Assembly (NCBI RefSeq): GCF_029892095.1 | Contig: NZ_JARZAE010000004.1 | Coordinates: 310,001-374,000 of the forward strand | Length of the DNA stretch: 64,000 nucleotides | Source: Kitasatospora sp. MAP12-44 | GTDB lineage: Bacteria; Actinomycetota; Actinomycetes; Streptomycetales; Streptomycetaceae | Reading direction: 5' to 3' | The notes under the pieces: generated by a model | What the model was told of the DNA's origin: nothing | The model's input: the letters and a program-made list of their open reading frames with translations, nothing else | Databases searched by the model: none | Made by a program: the position numbers and the translations under genes | In this document: in pieces, positions 1 through 9,186 of the stretch | Layout: each line of letters starts with the position of its first letter | Numbering within the stretch: position 1 is the first letter of the stretch

Positions 1-1
1 G

Positions 2-2353
2 CTCTGCCTGCTGGCCTACCGGCAGCGCCAGCTCTCGCCCGCGCTCGCCGCCGTGCTGTCCCGGGCGACGTCCGCGGGCCTGCTCGACGTGTGGCAGCTC
101 GGCGCGCTCTCCCTGGCGCAGGCCGGGGAACTGCTCGGCGAGTCCCCCGAGTTGGAGGAGATCCACCGGGAGGGCCTGGGCAACCCGCAGTACCTCAAGA
201 TCCTGGCCGCCGACGGCGAGGCGATCGCCGATGCCGGCACGGCGATCCTCGGTGAGCTGGCCACCCTCGACGACACCGCGCTCGCCGCCGTCCAGGCCGC
301 AGCGGTGCTCGGTGAGCCGTTCCACCCGGAACTGCTCGCCGCGGTCGCGGGGTTGGAGATGACCGAGGCCATGCGGGCGCTGGACGCGCTCACCGCCCTC
401 GACCTGGTACGGCCGGCCGAACCCGCGCCGCAGCTGATGCTGCGTCACCGGGCGGTGGGCAAGGTCGTCTACCAGCGCCTCGAACCCAGTCGGCGCCTGG
501 CCCTGCACCGTGGTGCCGCGGCCGCGCTCGCCCAGCGGGCGGCGCCGATCGCCCGGCGGGTCCACCATGTGGCGCGGGCCGCCAACCCAGGCGAGCCGGA
601 GCACGCCGCGACCCTGATCGCCGCCGCGCGCGACGCGCTGCACACCTCCCCCGCGACGTCGGCCGAGCACCTGGAGGCCGCGCTGTCGCTGCTCCAGGAG
701 GGCAAGGAGCACTGGCACGAGGCGCGGGTGCTGCTCGCGCGGGCCCGGCTGCTGACCGGGGACGCCGCCGAGAGCCGGGCCCTGCTCGACGCGCTGCGCC
801 CGCCCGTGCCCGGTCGACCGCCGCAGGAGAACGAGGACCCGACCGCACTCGCCGACGCGAGCCGCGCCGAACGGCGGCTCGGCCGCTACACCGAGGCCGG
901 CGCGATGGCCCGCGCCGGGCTCGCGGCGCTGGCCGGCAGCGACTGCGCGACGGCCGCCGCCCTGCACGCCGAGCTGGCCGACTGCGCGTACGACCAGCGG
1001 GACTACGAGAGCTGCCTGCACCATGCCGGGACAGCCGCCGCGATCGCGCGCCGGAACCACGACCGGGTCGGCGAGGCCAAGTGCCTGGCCCATTTGTCGC
1101 TCGCCCACCTCTTCACCACCGACCTGGGCGCGGCCGAGCGGGCGGCGGACAGCGCGGCCGAACTCATCGACGCCACCTCCGACGCCGTCCTGCTGACCAA
1201 CCTGGAGGCCCTGTACCAACTGGGCCTGACCGAGGGGATCCTGGGACGCCTGGCCGCCGCCGAACGCCACCTCACCCGCGGCACCGCGCTGTCCCGGTCC
1301 ACCGGGCAGACCTACATCCGGCCCTCGCTCCTCATGTCGCTGACCAACACCCAACTGCGCGGCGGGAACCTGCGCGGCGCGCTGGCCACCCTCGACGACG
1401 CCGCCCGGCATGCCGAGTTCGACGGCAACCCCGGGATCCAGGCGGTGCTGGCGATGCTCCACGCCGAGGCGCTGCTGTGGCGGAACGGGCCCGCCGACCT
1501 GCGTGAGGTGCTCGCCCTGGCCGCTCGCGCCGGGGCGCTCGTGGACGGTCGACCGACCGGCTGGGCCATCAACGTCCGCTGCTTCCACGCCGAACTCGTG
1601 CTGCTCACCGGCGAGCCGGCACGGGCCGGCCAGCTGCTGCTGGACGCCGCGGGCGGACCCGAACTGCCCCGGATCCCCGTCTGGCGCCAACCACGCTGCT
1701 GTGACCTGCTGGCGCAGAGCGCGCTGGCCGAAGGGGACCTGGCGATGGTCGAGCACTGGGCGCGCCTCGCCGAGGCCGGTGTCGAGGAGCTGCCCTCCGC
1801 GGGCCGGCGCGGCTTCGCCGGGCGCGCGCGGATGCGGGCCCAGGCGATGCGCGGGGACTTCGATGGAGCGGTACGCAGTGCCCTGGCGGCGATCGCGGAC
1901 TTCACCGCCGGCGATGAGCGGATCGAGGTGTGCCGCACGCTGCTCGCGGTGGCCGCGCTCGCGCTGGACGCGGGGCGGACCGAGGAGGTGGGCGGGTGGC
2001 TGGACCGGGCGGCGGTGCTGGCCCAGCACTGCGGCTCGGCCCGGCTGGCCGACGAGGTCGCCCACCAACGCGGTCGACTCGCGGCGCAGAGCGCGCACAC
2101 CGCGCAGGGCGGTGCGGCTCAGGGCGCCGACGGCCGCGACGCCCACGACCCGACGGCCGTGCTCACCGGGCGGGAGCGGGAGATCGCCCGCCTTGCCAGC
2201 ACCGGCCTGACCAGCGGTGAGATCGCCGGCACGCTGTACCTCAGCGTGCGGACGGTCGACAGCCACCTCGGCCGGATCTACCGCAAACTCGGTGTCTCCA
2301 ACCGGGCGAGCCTCACCCGCGCCCTGCTGAGCGAGGCGTCCGGCGCGGGGTGA
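2..2353 (+). CDS. LuxR-family transcriptional regulator of the large ATP-binding (LAL) type, 5' end outside window
   Basis: The frame is open from the first bases, so the start and any N-terminal P-loop ATPase domain lie upstream of the window; 783 residues are visible. The middle is an alanine/leucine-rich helical-repeat region of the TPR-like kind found in LAL/MalT-type regulators. The C-terminus (about residues 721-776) is a clear LuxR helix-turn-helix: LTGREREIARLASTG, then SGEIAGTLYLSVRTVDSHLG and YRKLGVSNR. LAL proteins are DNA-binding activators, often of secondary-metabolite or catabolic genes. The target cannot be read here because the next genes are convergent. The family call is firm for the HTH and inferred for the missing N-terminus. 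Confidence 0.88.
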   Translation, partial: LCLLAYRQRQLSPALAAVLSRATSAGLLDVWQLGALSLAQAGELLGESPELEEIHREGLGNPQYLKILAADGEAIADAGTAILGELATLDDTALAAVQAAAVLGEPFHPELLAAVAGLEMTEAMRALDALTALDLVRPAEPAPQLMLRHRAVGKVVYQRLEPSRRLALHRGAAAALAQRAAPIARRVHHVARAANPGEPEHAATLIAAARDALHTSPATSAEHLEAALSLLQEGKEHWHEARVLLARARLLTGDAAESRALLDALRPPVPGRPPQENEDPTALADASRAERRLGRYTEAGAMARAGLAALAGSDCATAAALHAELADCAYDQRDYESCLHHAGTAAAIARRNHDRVGEAKCLAHLSLAHLFTTDLGAAERAADSAAELIDATSDAVLLTNLEALYQLGLTEGILGRLAAAERHLTRGTALSRSTGQTYIRPSLLMSLTNTQLRGGNLRGALATLDDAARHAEFDGNPGIQAVLAMLHAEALLWRNGPADLREVLALAARAGALVDGRPTGWAINVRCFHAELVLLTGEPARAGQLLLDAAGGPELPRIPVWRQPRCCDLLAQSALAEGDLAMVEHWARLAEAGVEELPSAGRRGFAGRARMRAQAMRGDFDGAVRSALAAIADFTAGDERIEVCRTLLAVAALALDAGRTEEVGGWLDRAAVLAQHCGSARLADEVAHQRGRLAAQSAHTAQGGAAQGADGRDAHDPTAVLTGREREIARLASTGLTSGEIAGTLYLSVRTVDSHLGRIYRKLGVSNRASLTRALLSEASGAG

Positions 2354-2366
2354 GGCGGTCGGCTGC

Positions 2367-3071
2367 TCAGCCGCCCAGCCGCTGTGCGAGGGCGGTGAGT
2401 TGGTCCCGCATGGTGACCGCGTGGTCGAGCGAGGTGCGCAGGAACGGGAATCCCTTGTGCCGCATCACGAATGCGACGCGCTGCCCGTCGCCGACCAGGT
2501 GCACGCCGGATGCGGCGAGCGGCGCGAAGCCCTCCAGCAGTTCGCCGAGCAGCTCCGCCATGGCCGGTGCGGAGGTGGCGACGAGGTAGGTCGCGTCGAT
2601 CCCGGGCCGCCCGGTGCTCATCGTGGGCAGTTCCTGGAGCCGGTCGATGCTGCCGTGCGGCACCTTGCGGGACATCACCTCGAACGGCGGGAACGGCTGC
2701 CCGGCCAGCGCGGTCATCCGGCAGGCGGACTGCTCCTCGCGGGTGACCGACCCGAGGCTCCGAGTGGTCTGCTCCCGGTACTCGTAGTACAGCTCGACCG
2801 GCACGCCCTGCGGCGAGCCGCTCAGCCGGACCCGCACGTGCAGGGGCGCGGCCGGCGAGTGGCCGCGGCGCATCTCGGGGTTCGCGATCCGGACGCCCAG
2901 GTTCGTCGCCGGGTCGCCCTCGACGAGGTCGAGCCCGAGCTGCCAGGCCAGTTGTCCCGCCTGGTACTGGGCGTATGTGCGGCTGCTCCCGCGCGTCAGC
3001 AGGGTGCCCCGGGCCAGGACGAAGACGCCGACCAGGATGCCGACCAGGGGAACGATCAGGGCGGCGATCAC
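2367..3071 (-). CDS. Membrane-anchored protein of unknown function
   Basis: Product of 234 residues with one N-terminal hydrophobic segment (about residues 2-21) followed by an Arg/Thr-rich junction; the rest looks soluble. I recognise no family. The start is a GTG at 3071-3069 whose last two bases are shared with the TGA of the upstream gene (GTGA overlap), so this is the third gene of a coupled operon 4254-2367. Its stop is only 13 bases from the convergent LuxR gene. Membership of the operon with a septum-formation-domain protein and a small membrane protein suggests an envelope role, but that is context only. Confidence 0.75.
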   Translation of the reverse strand: MIAALIVPLVGILVGVFVLARGTLLTRGSSRTYAQYQAGQLAWQLGLDLVEGDPATNLGVRIANPEMRRGHSPAAPLHVRVRLSGSPQGVPVELYYEYREQTTRSLGSVTREEQSACRMTALAGQPFPPFEVMSRKVPHGSIDRLQELPTMSTGRPGIDATYLVATSAPAMAELLGELLEGFAPLAASGVHLVGDGQRVAFVMRHKGFPFLRTSLDHAVTMRDQLTALAQRLGG

Positions 3072-3592
3072 CGAGCACTCCGATCCGTCGTCGTCTCTGT
3101 CGTCTCAGTCGTGCCTGCTGTCTGCGCCGTCGGATCCGGTGGCTGCCAGGCCGGCATCGGAGCCTGCTCCGCGCCGAACAGCAGCCGCGCGAGCCGCGGC
3201 GCGTCCTGGATCCGCCCGAGGAAGATCTCCCGCCCGCCGGGCAGGGTCACCGCCACCACCTCGTAGTTGCCGCGCATGGAGCTGCTGACCCTGATCCGTC
3301 GCACGCCCTGGATCTCGGTGTGCAGGACGGTCCGGGTCCCGGTCAGCCGCCGCCAGACGAAGCCCTGCTGGTGGACAGCCACCTCCTGCCGCCAGCCGAG
3401 GACGGTCGGCGAGCCGGCCAGGGCGCCCACCACCAGGCCGTACAGCCCGTTGAGGACCGCCCCTGTGCTGATACCGGCCACCCCCGCGATCAGCGCGAGG
3501 GCGGCGAGGTACGACAGGTACCCCCCGGGGGCGAGGGTGCCCCGGAAACGCGCCACCACGGGACCGAGCTGGATTTCGCTGCGCTGGGTCAC
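3068..3592 (-). CDS. Small membrane protein, possibly PH-like/DUF6585-like
   Basis: 174 residues: a short N-terminal beta-rich part, two hydrophobic segments (roughly residues 24-60, separated by a short turn), then a soluble C-terminal half (GWRQEVAVHQQGFVWRR, VRRIRVSS, GGREIFLGRIQDAP) with the alternating pattern of a small PH-like barrel. It resembles the actinobacterial DUF6585-type proteins in general pattern, but this is recognition by eye and not a firm assignment. The ATG at 3592 overlaps the stop of the preceding septum-formation gene by four bases (ATGA), so the two are translationally coupled. The function is unknown. Confidence 0.7.
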   Translation of the reverse strand: MTQRSEIQLGPVVARFRGTLAPGGYLSYLAALALIAGVAGISTGAVLNGLYGLVVGALAGSPTVLGWRQEVAVHQQGFVWRRLTGTRTVLHTEIQGVRRIRVSSSMRGNYEVVAVTLPGGREIFLGRIQDAPRLARLLFGAEQAPMPAWQPPDPTAQTAGTTETTETTTDRSAR

Positions 3593-4254
3593 TTCAGCAC
3601 CGACCCGGTGAGCTTGGTTCCGGTGCCGTTGTCCACGGCGCAGGTGACCCTGCGGTCAAGGTTCGCCCAGGACTGCGCCGTGGGAATGAAGTCGATGACA
3701 TTCGCACTGCTGTCGAGCTTGGTCTGGTCGACGGTCGGGCCGTTGGACGTCTGCTGGCAGGCGTCGCCGGCTTCGCTCTTGACCGTCGCCTCGTCGTACG
3801 AGTCGTCGGTGAGCATGGAGAACCCGATCACCTGGGCGTCGTGCGGCTGGGCGCACGGGATGGCCTCGACGCCGCCGACCTGGTTCTGGTCGGCGGTGCT
3901 CGGCTCGTTGAAACACTGACCGGTGGTCAGGTTGCGCAGGTCGAGCCCACCGCTCTTGGTGACGTTGCCGTTGCCGTCGACCTGCGCGGCACTGCTCTTC
4001 AGGTTGCCGCTCAGCAGGCCGAAGGCGACGACGCCGATCCCGACGACGAACACCACGCCCAGGGCGGAGAAGTACGCAACCCGGAAGGGATTGCGCTTGG
4101 GCTTCGCAGGCGGGAAGTAGCCGGGGGGCGCGGTGGCCGGCCCGCCGAACTGCTGCCCGGCCGACTGGCCGGGCGGGTTGCCTTGCGTGAACTGCCGATC
4201 ATCGCCGGCCACTTGCTGGACATTCAGGTCACTCGGGTCGTTTGGCGCAGTCAT
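3589..4254 (-). CDS. Septum formation family membrane protein
   Basis: 221 residues. The layout is a Pro/Gln/Gly-rich cytoplasmic N-terminus (1-57), one transmembrane helix (about 59-81) and an extracellular C-terminal domain with LTTGQCFN, IPCAQPHDAQVIG, a further conserved Cys (DACQQ) and SWANLDRRVTCAV. The Cys-rich TGQC...PHDAQV pattern is that of the septum formation domain (Pfam Septum_form), common in actinobacterial membrane proteins, where the cysteines probably form disulfides outside the cell. It is first gene of a three-gene coupled operon running to 2367. The biochemical role of the domain is not known. Confidence 0.82.
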   Translation of the reverse strand: MTAPNDPSDLNVQQVAGDDRQFTQGNPPGQSAGQQFGGPATAPPGYFPPAKPKRNPFRVAYFSALGVVFVVGIGVVAFGLLSGNLKSSAAQVDGNGNVTKSGGLDLRNLTTGQCFNEPSTADQNQVGGVEAIPCAQPHDAQVIGFSMLTDDSYDEATVKSEAGDACQQTSNGPTVDQTKLDSSANVIDFIPTAQSWANLDRRVTCAVDNGTGTKLTGSVLK

Positions 4255-4374
4255 CGCCTTGTTGTTGCCTCTCCGCGTTCACTCCTGTTGCACAGCCGAC
4301 TATGGCCAACTCGGCGGCACAGCAGCATCGGTAGAACTACGCGGTTCGACTACGCAATGTGGTGCGGGGGGAGC

Positions 4375-5703
4375 TCAGGACGGGGGAACCGGCCGCTCCG
4401 GCGCGAGCGAGTTGCCCGCCGGGATGTGTCCGCAGTCGGACGGGGCCGGCTTGCCCGCGAACCGGTCGCCCAGCCACGACGCCGCCCTGAGCGCCCAGAC
4501 CGGCGCCGTTCCGACGTGGCTGAGCACGTCGTACTGGTCGTAGCTGATCGAGCTGTCGCCGGTGGCGCAGTACTGGTCGGCCAGTGCCCGCACGTCGCCG
4601 GCGACCATGACGCCGTCGCCGGTTCCGATGCCGGGCGGGTCGCCGAAGGTTCCCTCCAGCACGCCCCCGTCACCCTGGGCGATGTAGCCGGGGACGGTCG
4701 GGGCGGGGGCCGAGCCCAGGTTGATCTTGTTCACCGCCTCGACGAACGCGGTCGCCGAGTCCGGGTTGGCGTACTGGGGCTTCGCGATCTGCTGCCAGGT
4801 CAGGCCCGGGTAGTGGCCGAGTGCGTCGAGCAGCGAGCCGTTCTGCAGCCGGTTGTAGATCTGGACACCGTAGCTGTTCAGGTACGGCGTCAGATCGATG
4901 CCGTACGAGCGGGAGACCCCGATGATCGACATGGGGATGACGCCGGACCAGACCAGCGAGCCGTTGACGTAGTTCAGGTTGTGCGCCGGGTCGACGAGCA
5001 CCCCGCCCTCGGCGAAGCCGACGAGGTTCTTGTTGACGTCAGGCGCGTAGCTCGGGGCGAGTGCCGCCGCCCAGTCGGTGGCGATGGAGCCGCCGGAGTA
5101 GCCCATCAGGCCGAACTTGGTCGCGCTGTTCAGGCCGGTCAATGGGGAGTCGGCCGCGGCCCGGATCGAGTCCAGGGTGTTGAAGGCGTACTCCGGTCCG
5201 GCCGCGAAGTCCGCCAACTGGCCCTCGGTGTCCGGGATGACGACGTTGTCACCCTGCAGCAGCAGCGCCGAGAGGGCGGCGGATTCGAAGTTGGCGATCG
5301 TGCCGCCCAGCGTCACATTCCCGGCAATGGCCCGAGACGGTCCGTCCTGCGGGTTCAGGGAGTCGTAGAACGACTGGTAGGACACCGCCGTCGTGCTGTT
5401 GCCCGTGAGGCTGCGCACCACCGAGGTCACGTTTGCGGCCGGTCGCCCCTGGGCGTCGGTCGTACGGTAGAGCAGCTGGATCGCGGTGACCGGCGTGGGG
5501 ATGCCCTCGATGTGGTATGGCAGTGTTCGTGTCTTGAGCACGGCGCCGGGCGCGAACGAGGACAGCGGTGCGCTTCCGTTGTAGGTGTAGAAGGGATCGC
5601 TCGTGGTGCTCCTTGGAGTCGCGGCCCAGGCGGACGGGGCGGTGGCCAGCGCCATGGCCGTGACGGCGACGATGGCCAGGCGTCGAGCAGCTCTTCTGTA
5701 CAT
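4375..5703 (-). CDS. Secreted lipase, secretory lipase (LIP) family
   Basis: 442 residues from the ATG at 5703. I chose this start because GGGGGAG lies two bases upstream and it opens a typical signal peptide (RRAARR, a hydrophobic core, AWA/AT cleavage near residue 27-28); an in-frame ATG at 5820 would place 39 non-signal residues in front. The nucleophile elbow GYSGGS is at about 201-206, with downstream Asp and His regions (TFGDPPG, SHVGTAPVWAL) matching the alpha/beta-hydrolase secretory lipase family. It should be exported by Sec and hydrolyse extracellular esters or triacylglycerols. It stands alone, with no obvious partner. Confidence 0.88.
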   Translation of the reverse strand: MYRRAARRLAIVAVTAMALATAPSAWAATPRSTTSDPFYTYNGSAPLSSFAPGAVLKTRTLPYHIEGIPTPVTAIQLLYRTTDAQGRPAANVTSVVRSLTGNSTTAVSYQSFYDSLNPQDGPSRAIAGNVTLGGTIANFESAALSALLLQGDNVVIPDTEGQLADFAAGPEYAFNTLDSIRAAADSPLTGLNSATKFGLMGYSGGSIATDWAAALAPSYAPDVNKNLVGFAEGGVLVDPAHNLNYVNGSLVWSGVIPMSIIGVSRSYGIDLTPYLNSYGVQIYNRLQNGSLLDALGHYPGLTWQQIAKPQYANPDSATAFVEAVNKINLGSAPAPTVPGYIAQGDGGVLEGTFGDPPGIGTGDGVMVAGDVRALADQYCATGDSSISYDQYDVLSHVGTAPVWALRAASWLGDRFAGKPAPSDCGHIPAGNSLAPERPVPPS

Positions 5704-5874
5704 GACTCCCCCGAAGTCGTGAGGCGGGTGATACTCCTGACTTCGAAGTAAGTTACCTATGGGTAGGCCATTCGTACAGAGAGATGACAGCGCATCGTGT
5801 GGGCACTTCGTGAAGGCCATGCCAAGCGCAGTGCAGCCGAGAGCACCGGTTACGGCGCCGCCACAGCACCCACC

Positions 5875-6294
5875 TCAGTCCGCTGTCGCGGACGTGGCGT
5901 CCCGCTGCTGGGGTAGCGCAACCCCGGCCCCGGGCCCGTCCGGGGTCGCGCGCTGGTCGCCGAGCGCCTCCTCGGCCGAGTCGTAGACCTCAAAGATCTT
6001 CTCAATGCCGAAGAGCGACAGGACCTGGCGGATGTGCACGTCCGGGCCGGGCAGGACCAGCCGCAGCCGGCCGCCGCGAGCGGCGATCAGGCGGCGGGTG
6101 GCCACGAGCACCCCGAACCCCGTGGAATCGCAGAATCCGAGCCTGCTGATATCCACGACCATCCGTTGGCAGCCCTCGGCGATCAGCCGCTGAAGCCGCT
6201 CGCGCAGCGCCGCCACCCCGCCGAGGTCCATCTCCCCCGTGACCTGGACGACCATCCAGCCATACCGCTCCCCGTAGCTGACGTTCAATGTCAC
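5875..6294 (-). CDS. STAS-domain anti-sigma factor antagonist
   Basis: 139 residues with one STAS domain: YGWMVVQVTGEMDLGG, then VDISRLGFCDSTGFGVLVA, where the Ser of DSTG is the residue phosphorylated by the cognate anti-sigma kinase in this family. Known role: unphosphorylated STAS proteins bind an anti-sigma factor and free a stress or developmental sigma factor. I take the GTG at 6294 as start because AGGAAGG lies eight bases upstream and the conserved domain begins at once; the frame stays open to an ATG at 6387 but that stretch looks non-conserved. No anti-sigma partner is adjacent; the SpoIIE-type phosphatase remnant at 7.8-9.2 kb is a functional relative. Confidence 0.88.
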   Translation of the reverse strand: MTLNVSYGERYGWMVVQVTGEMDLGGVAALRERLQRLIAEGCQRMVVDISRLGFCDSTGFGVLVATRRLIAARGGRLRLVLPGPDVHIRQVLSLFGIEKIFEVYDSAEEALGDQRATPDGPGAGVALPQQRDATSATAD

Positions 6295-6823
6295 GCTGAA
6301 TGCCTTCCTCTGGAACCCATCCCGCCTGGAGGGCGACCGCGCCGTCGTCCGACGGGCTCGCGGCGCCTCCAGGGGCCTCGTCCACACGACCCTATGCCTG
6401 TTTGAGTGGCGATTCCCCAGATAGAACGTTCGCCTAGAAAGGAGATGCCTTGCATTCGCGTCGTGACGACAGGCGGCCTTTCCCCGTCACCTGGCGGGCG
6501 AATCATCGACATTGTGGCGATCTCAAGGAAACTGGGCAGACATTTGGTGAATCCTGCGGATCGCTCCCCGTCACCCCCCGCCACTCCCCCGGAATGTGCA
6601 CGATCATCTGACAAATAGAGGTGCGCCACATTCGGTAAACCTTCGCAGTATCCCCGTCAAGGCCTCACCGATCATTTCGGAATGACGCGCACCGCCCATC
6701 CACGCGACACGCGCGTCCACCTCCTGCTCGACCGGACGGCTGCTTCGCCTTCCCCGGCCATCCGCCCACCTCCGGAGGTACCATAACGCTCCGTCACCCC
6801 GTCACTCGCGCTGGGGGAACCGC
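6295..6823. other. Intergenic region between divergent STAS and COG4280 genes, no gene seen
   Basis: About 530 bases that should hold both divergent promoters. I see no convincing coding sequence; the one short plus-strand frame (6406-6618) lacks coding character. A perfect 12-base palindrome, ACCTCCGGAGGT, lies at 6768-6779, about 45 bases before the COG4280 start, and could be an operator or chance in GC-rich DNA. Confidence 0.5.
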
Positions 6824-7585
6824 TTGACCTCCTACGTCCTGTTCGTCACCGTGTTCCTGGCCTGCGTCGTCGAGGCCGTCGAAGCGGTGACCATCGTGCT
6901 GGCCGCCGGCACCAGTCGGCACTGGGGCTCGGCCCTGCAGGGCACCGTATCCGCGCTGCTGGTGCTCGCCGTCACCGTGGCCGCCCTCGGGCCCGCTGTC
7001 GGACAACTCCCGCTCGGCGCCCTGCGCCTGGTCGTCGGCGCGCTGCTGCTCGTCTTCGGCCTGCAGTGGCTGCGCAAGGCCGTGCTGCGCGGCTCCGGCT
7101 TCAAGGCCCTGCACGACGAGGCCGAGGCGTACGCCAAGCAGGTCGCCGCCGCTGAGGCGGCCGGCGACGGAGGCCGCGGCATCGTCCGCGACTGGTACGC
7201 CTTCACCCTCTCCTTCAAGGGCGTCCTCCTCGAAGGGCTCGAAGTCGCCTTCATCGTCGTCACGTTCGGCGACAACCAGCGCAACATCCCGGTCGCCGTC
7301 CTCGGCGCGGCAGCCGCCGTCCTGCTGGTCACCGGCGTCGGCTTCGCGGTCCGTGCGCCGTTGGCCCGAGTCCCCGAGAACACCCTGAAGTTCGCCGTCG
7401 GGACCATGCTCACCGCCTTCGGGATCTTCTGGTCGACCGAAGGCGCGGGAGCCCACTGGCCCGGCTCCGACGCGGCCCTGCTGATCCTCGTACCGGCCGT
7501 GGCACTGCTCGCGGCCGGCTACACCGCGCTTCTGCGCCGCACGGGCGGCCCGGCCGCGAGCGCACCTGTGGAAGGAAGCCTGTGA
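6824..7585 (+). CDS. COG4280-type multi-spanning membrane protein (possible cation transporter)
   Basis: 253 residues, about six to seven transmembrane helices. The TTG at 6824 is chosen because GGGGGAAC lies six bases before it. Two internal halves each carry an acidic pair in a hydrophobic helix: EAVEAVTIVLAAG (about residues 16-28) and LLEGLEVAFIVVTFG. The second resembles the E-G-L-E core of FTR1-type iron permeases, and the duplicated ExxE layout is that of small cation transporters, so metal or cation transport is an inference. It was recognised as the uncharacterised COG4280 membrane family. The stop overlaps the next ATG by one base (TGATG). Confidence 0.75.
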   Translation: MTSYVLFVTVFLACVVEAVEAVTIVLAAGTSRHWGSALQGTVSALLVLAVTVAALGPAVGQLPLGALRLVVGALLLVFGLQWLRKAVLRGSGFKALHDEAEAYAKQVAAAEAAGDGGRGIVRDWYAFTLSFKGVLLEGLEVAFIVVTFGDNQRNIPVAVLGAAAAVLLVTGVGFAVRAPLARVPENTLKFAVGTMLTAFGIFWSTEGAGAHWPGSDAALLILVPAVALLAAGYTALLRRTGGPAASAPVEGSL

Positions 7586-7794
7586 TGACCTGGATCCGCT
7601 CCTTCGCGATGTTCTGGTACGACTTCATCGTCGGCGACGACTGGCGGGTCGCCGTCGGCGTGGTCGCCGGCCTCGGCGCCACGGCCGGCCTGGTCCACGC
7701 CGGGGTGAACGCCTGGTGGCTGCTCCCGGCCGTGGTCGCGGTGCTGCTCGGAGTGTCGGTGCGCCGGGTCATGAAGGCTGCTCGGCCCAGATGA
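7585..7794 (+). CDS. Small two-helix membrane protein, partner of COG4280 protein
   Basis: 69 residues from the ATG at 7585, which overlaps the preceding stop by one base and has GGAAGGAAG a few bases upstream; the GTG just before it (7582) is less likely. Two hydrophobic helices (about 20-36 and 43-58) follow a tryptophan/aspartate-containing start (SFAMFWYDFIVGDDW). I know no family beyond being the usual small neighbour of COG4280-like genes. Tight coupling suggests a complex or a regulatory subunit. The 3' end overlaps the convergent phosphatase gene by 26 bases. Confidence 0.7.
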   Translation: MTWIRSFAMFWYDFIVGDDWRVAVGVVAGLGATAGLVHAGVNAWWLLPAVVAVLLGVSVRRVMKAARPR

Positions 7795-9186
7795 CCTTTC
7801 CTCGGGCCGTGTACCTGGTCCCCCACCGCTCCGCCAACTGGGCCACCAGGAACAGCCCCCGGCCACCCTCGTCCGTCGTGGCCGCATACCGCAGATGCGG
7901 TGAGGTGCTGCTGTGGTCGGAGACCTCGCAGACCAGGCTGCCGTCCCGCAGCAGGCGGACCTGGATCGGCTCGGTCCCGTACCGGACGGCATTGGTGATC
8001 AGCTCGCTGAGGATCAGCTCCGTGGCGAAGGTCAGCTCCTCCAACCCCCACGCTGTCAGCTGCTCGACGCATGCGGAGCGGATGCGCGAGACGGCAGCGG
8101 GATCGCGCGGCACGTCCCAGGTGGCCACCTGACCCGGGTCGAACAGGTGCGTGCGCGCGACGAGGAACGCGATGTCGTCGCTCGGGCGCGGCGGCACCAT
8201 CGCATCGAAGTCGGCCCCGCAGATCTCCTCCGGAGACCCGTCGGCGGGGGCGCTGACCAGGGACTCGCGCAGCAGAGCGAGTCCGTCCTCGATGTCGCGG
8301 TCCCGGTCCTCGACGAGCCCGTTGGTGTAGAGCACCAACCGGGTCCCCGCCTCCAGCCGCAGCTCCGCCGTCTCGAAGGGCAGGCCTCCCACGCCGAGCG
8401 GCAGTCCCGCGGGGAGATCGACGAACTCGACGCTGCCGTCGGGTCGGATGAGCGCGGGCGAAGGGTGACCCGCCCGCGCCATGGTGCAGCTTCCGGAGAC
8501 CGGATCGTAGATCGCGTACAGGCAGGTGGCGCCTGTGACGCTCGCACCCTCGCCCTCGCCTGCGGCCGGCTCACCCTGGTCGAGACGGGCGACCAGCTCG
8601 TCGACGCTGGCGATCAGCTCGTCGGGAGGCAGGTCGAGCGTGGAGAAGTTGTGCACAGCCGTCCGCAGCCTGCCCATGGTGGCCGCGGCGTGCAGGCCGT
8701 GGCCGACGACGTCGCCGACGACCAGCGCCACCCGGAACCCGGGCAGCGGGATGACGTCGAACCAGTCCCCGCCGACCCCGTAGAGAGCCGGCAGATAGCG
8801 GTACGCGAGGTCCAGGGGAACCCGAAGGCCTCTTTGTACGGGCCGTAGATGGGCTTGCCGATCAGCGAGGGATCGGGACCGGTGTAGCGGATCCCCGCCG
8901 GGCTGAGGACGATGACGTAATCGAAGCCGGCGCTCGTCCGGGTCTCCTCGGCGAGCGGCTGCAGGACCGCCGTCGGATTGCCGCTGTCCAGGGCCTGCAC
9001 CATCCCTGGGGAGTGCGACAGCGCGATGGCCGCGACGCGCGTGCGGTCTTTCGCATCGTGCGTGCCGTAGTTCCTGGCCTGCAGGATGAGCGCCGTCAGC
9101 GCCGCGGCGACGATCAGCACCCAGGCGACCAGCTGCCACAGGAACACCTGCCCCGCGACACTGCGCACCTTCGGCTGAGACCTCAT
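7769..9186 (-). pseudogene. SpoIIE-type (PP2C) sensor phosphatase with internal deletion and frameshift
   Basis: The two ends are in different frames. The N-terminal piece (ATG at 9186) reads as a membrane sensor: a signal-anchor helix (WQLVAWVLIVAAALTALIL) and an extracellular Cache/CitA-like domain (ARNYGTHDAKDRTRV, FDYVIVLSPAG, YTGPDPSLIGKPIYGPYK) up to GFPW. At about 8812-8825 the frame changes and a PP2C domain begins at once (LDLAYRYLPALYGVGGDWFD, VGDVVGHGLHAAATMGRL), followed by a HATPase anti-sigma-kinase domain ending GKVIWAEQPS. Family members normally have a second membrane helix and PAS/GAF domains between these parts, so several hundred residues are missing. The ATG overlaps the stop of the upstream hydrolase (ATGA). 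Confidence 0.75.

Noticed and set aside
6406..6618. Short plus-strand frame in the STAS/COG4280 gap
   Set aside because: Its possible AAGGAG directly touches an ATG, with no spacing, and the product has no coding pattern.
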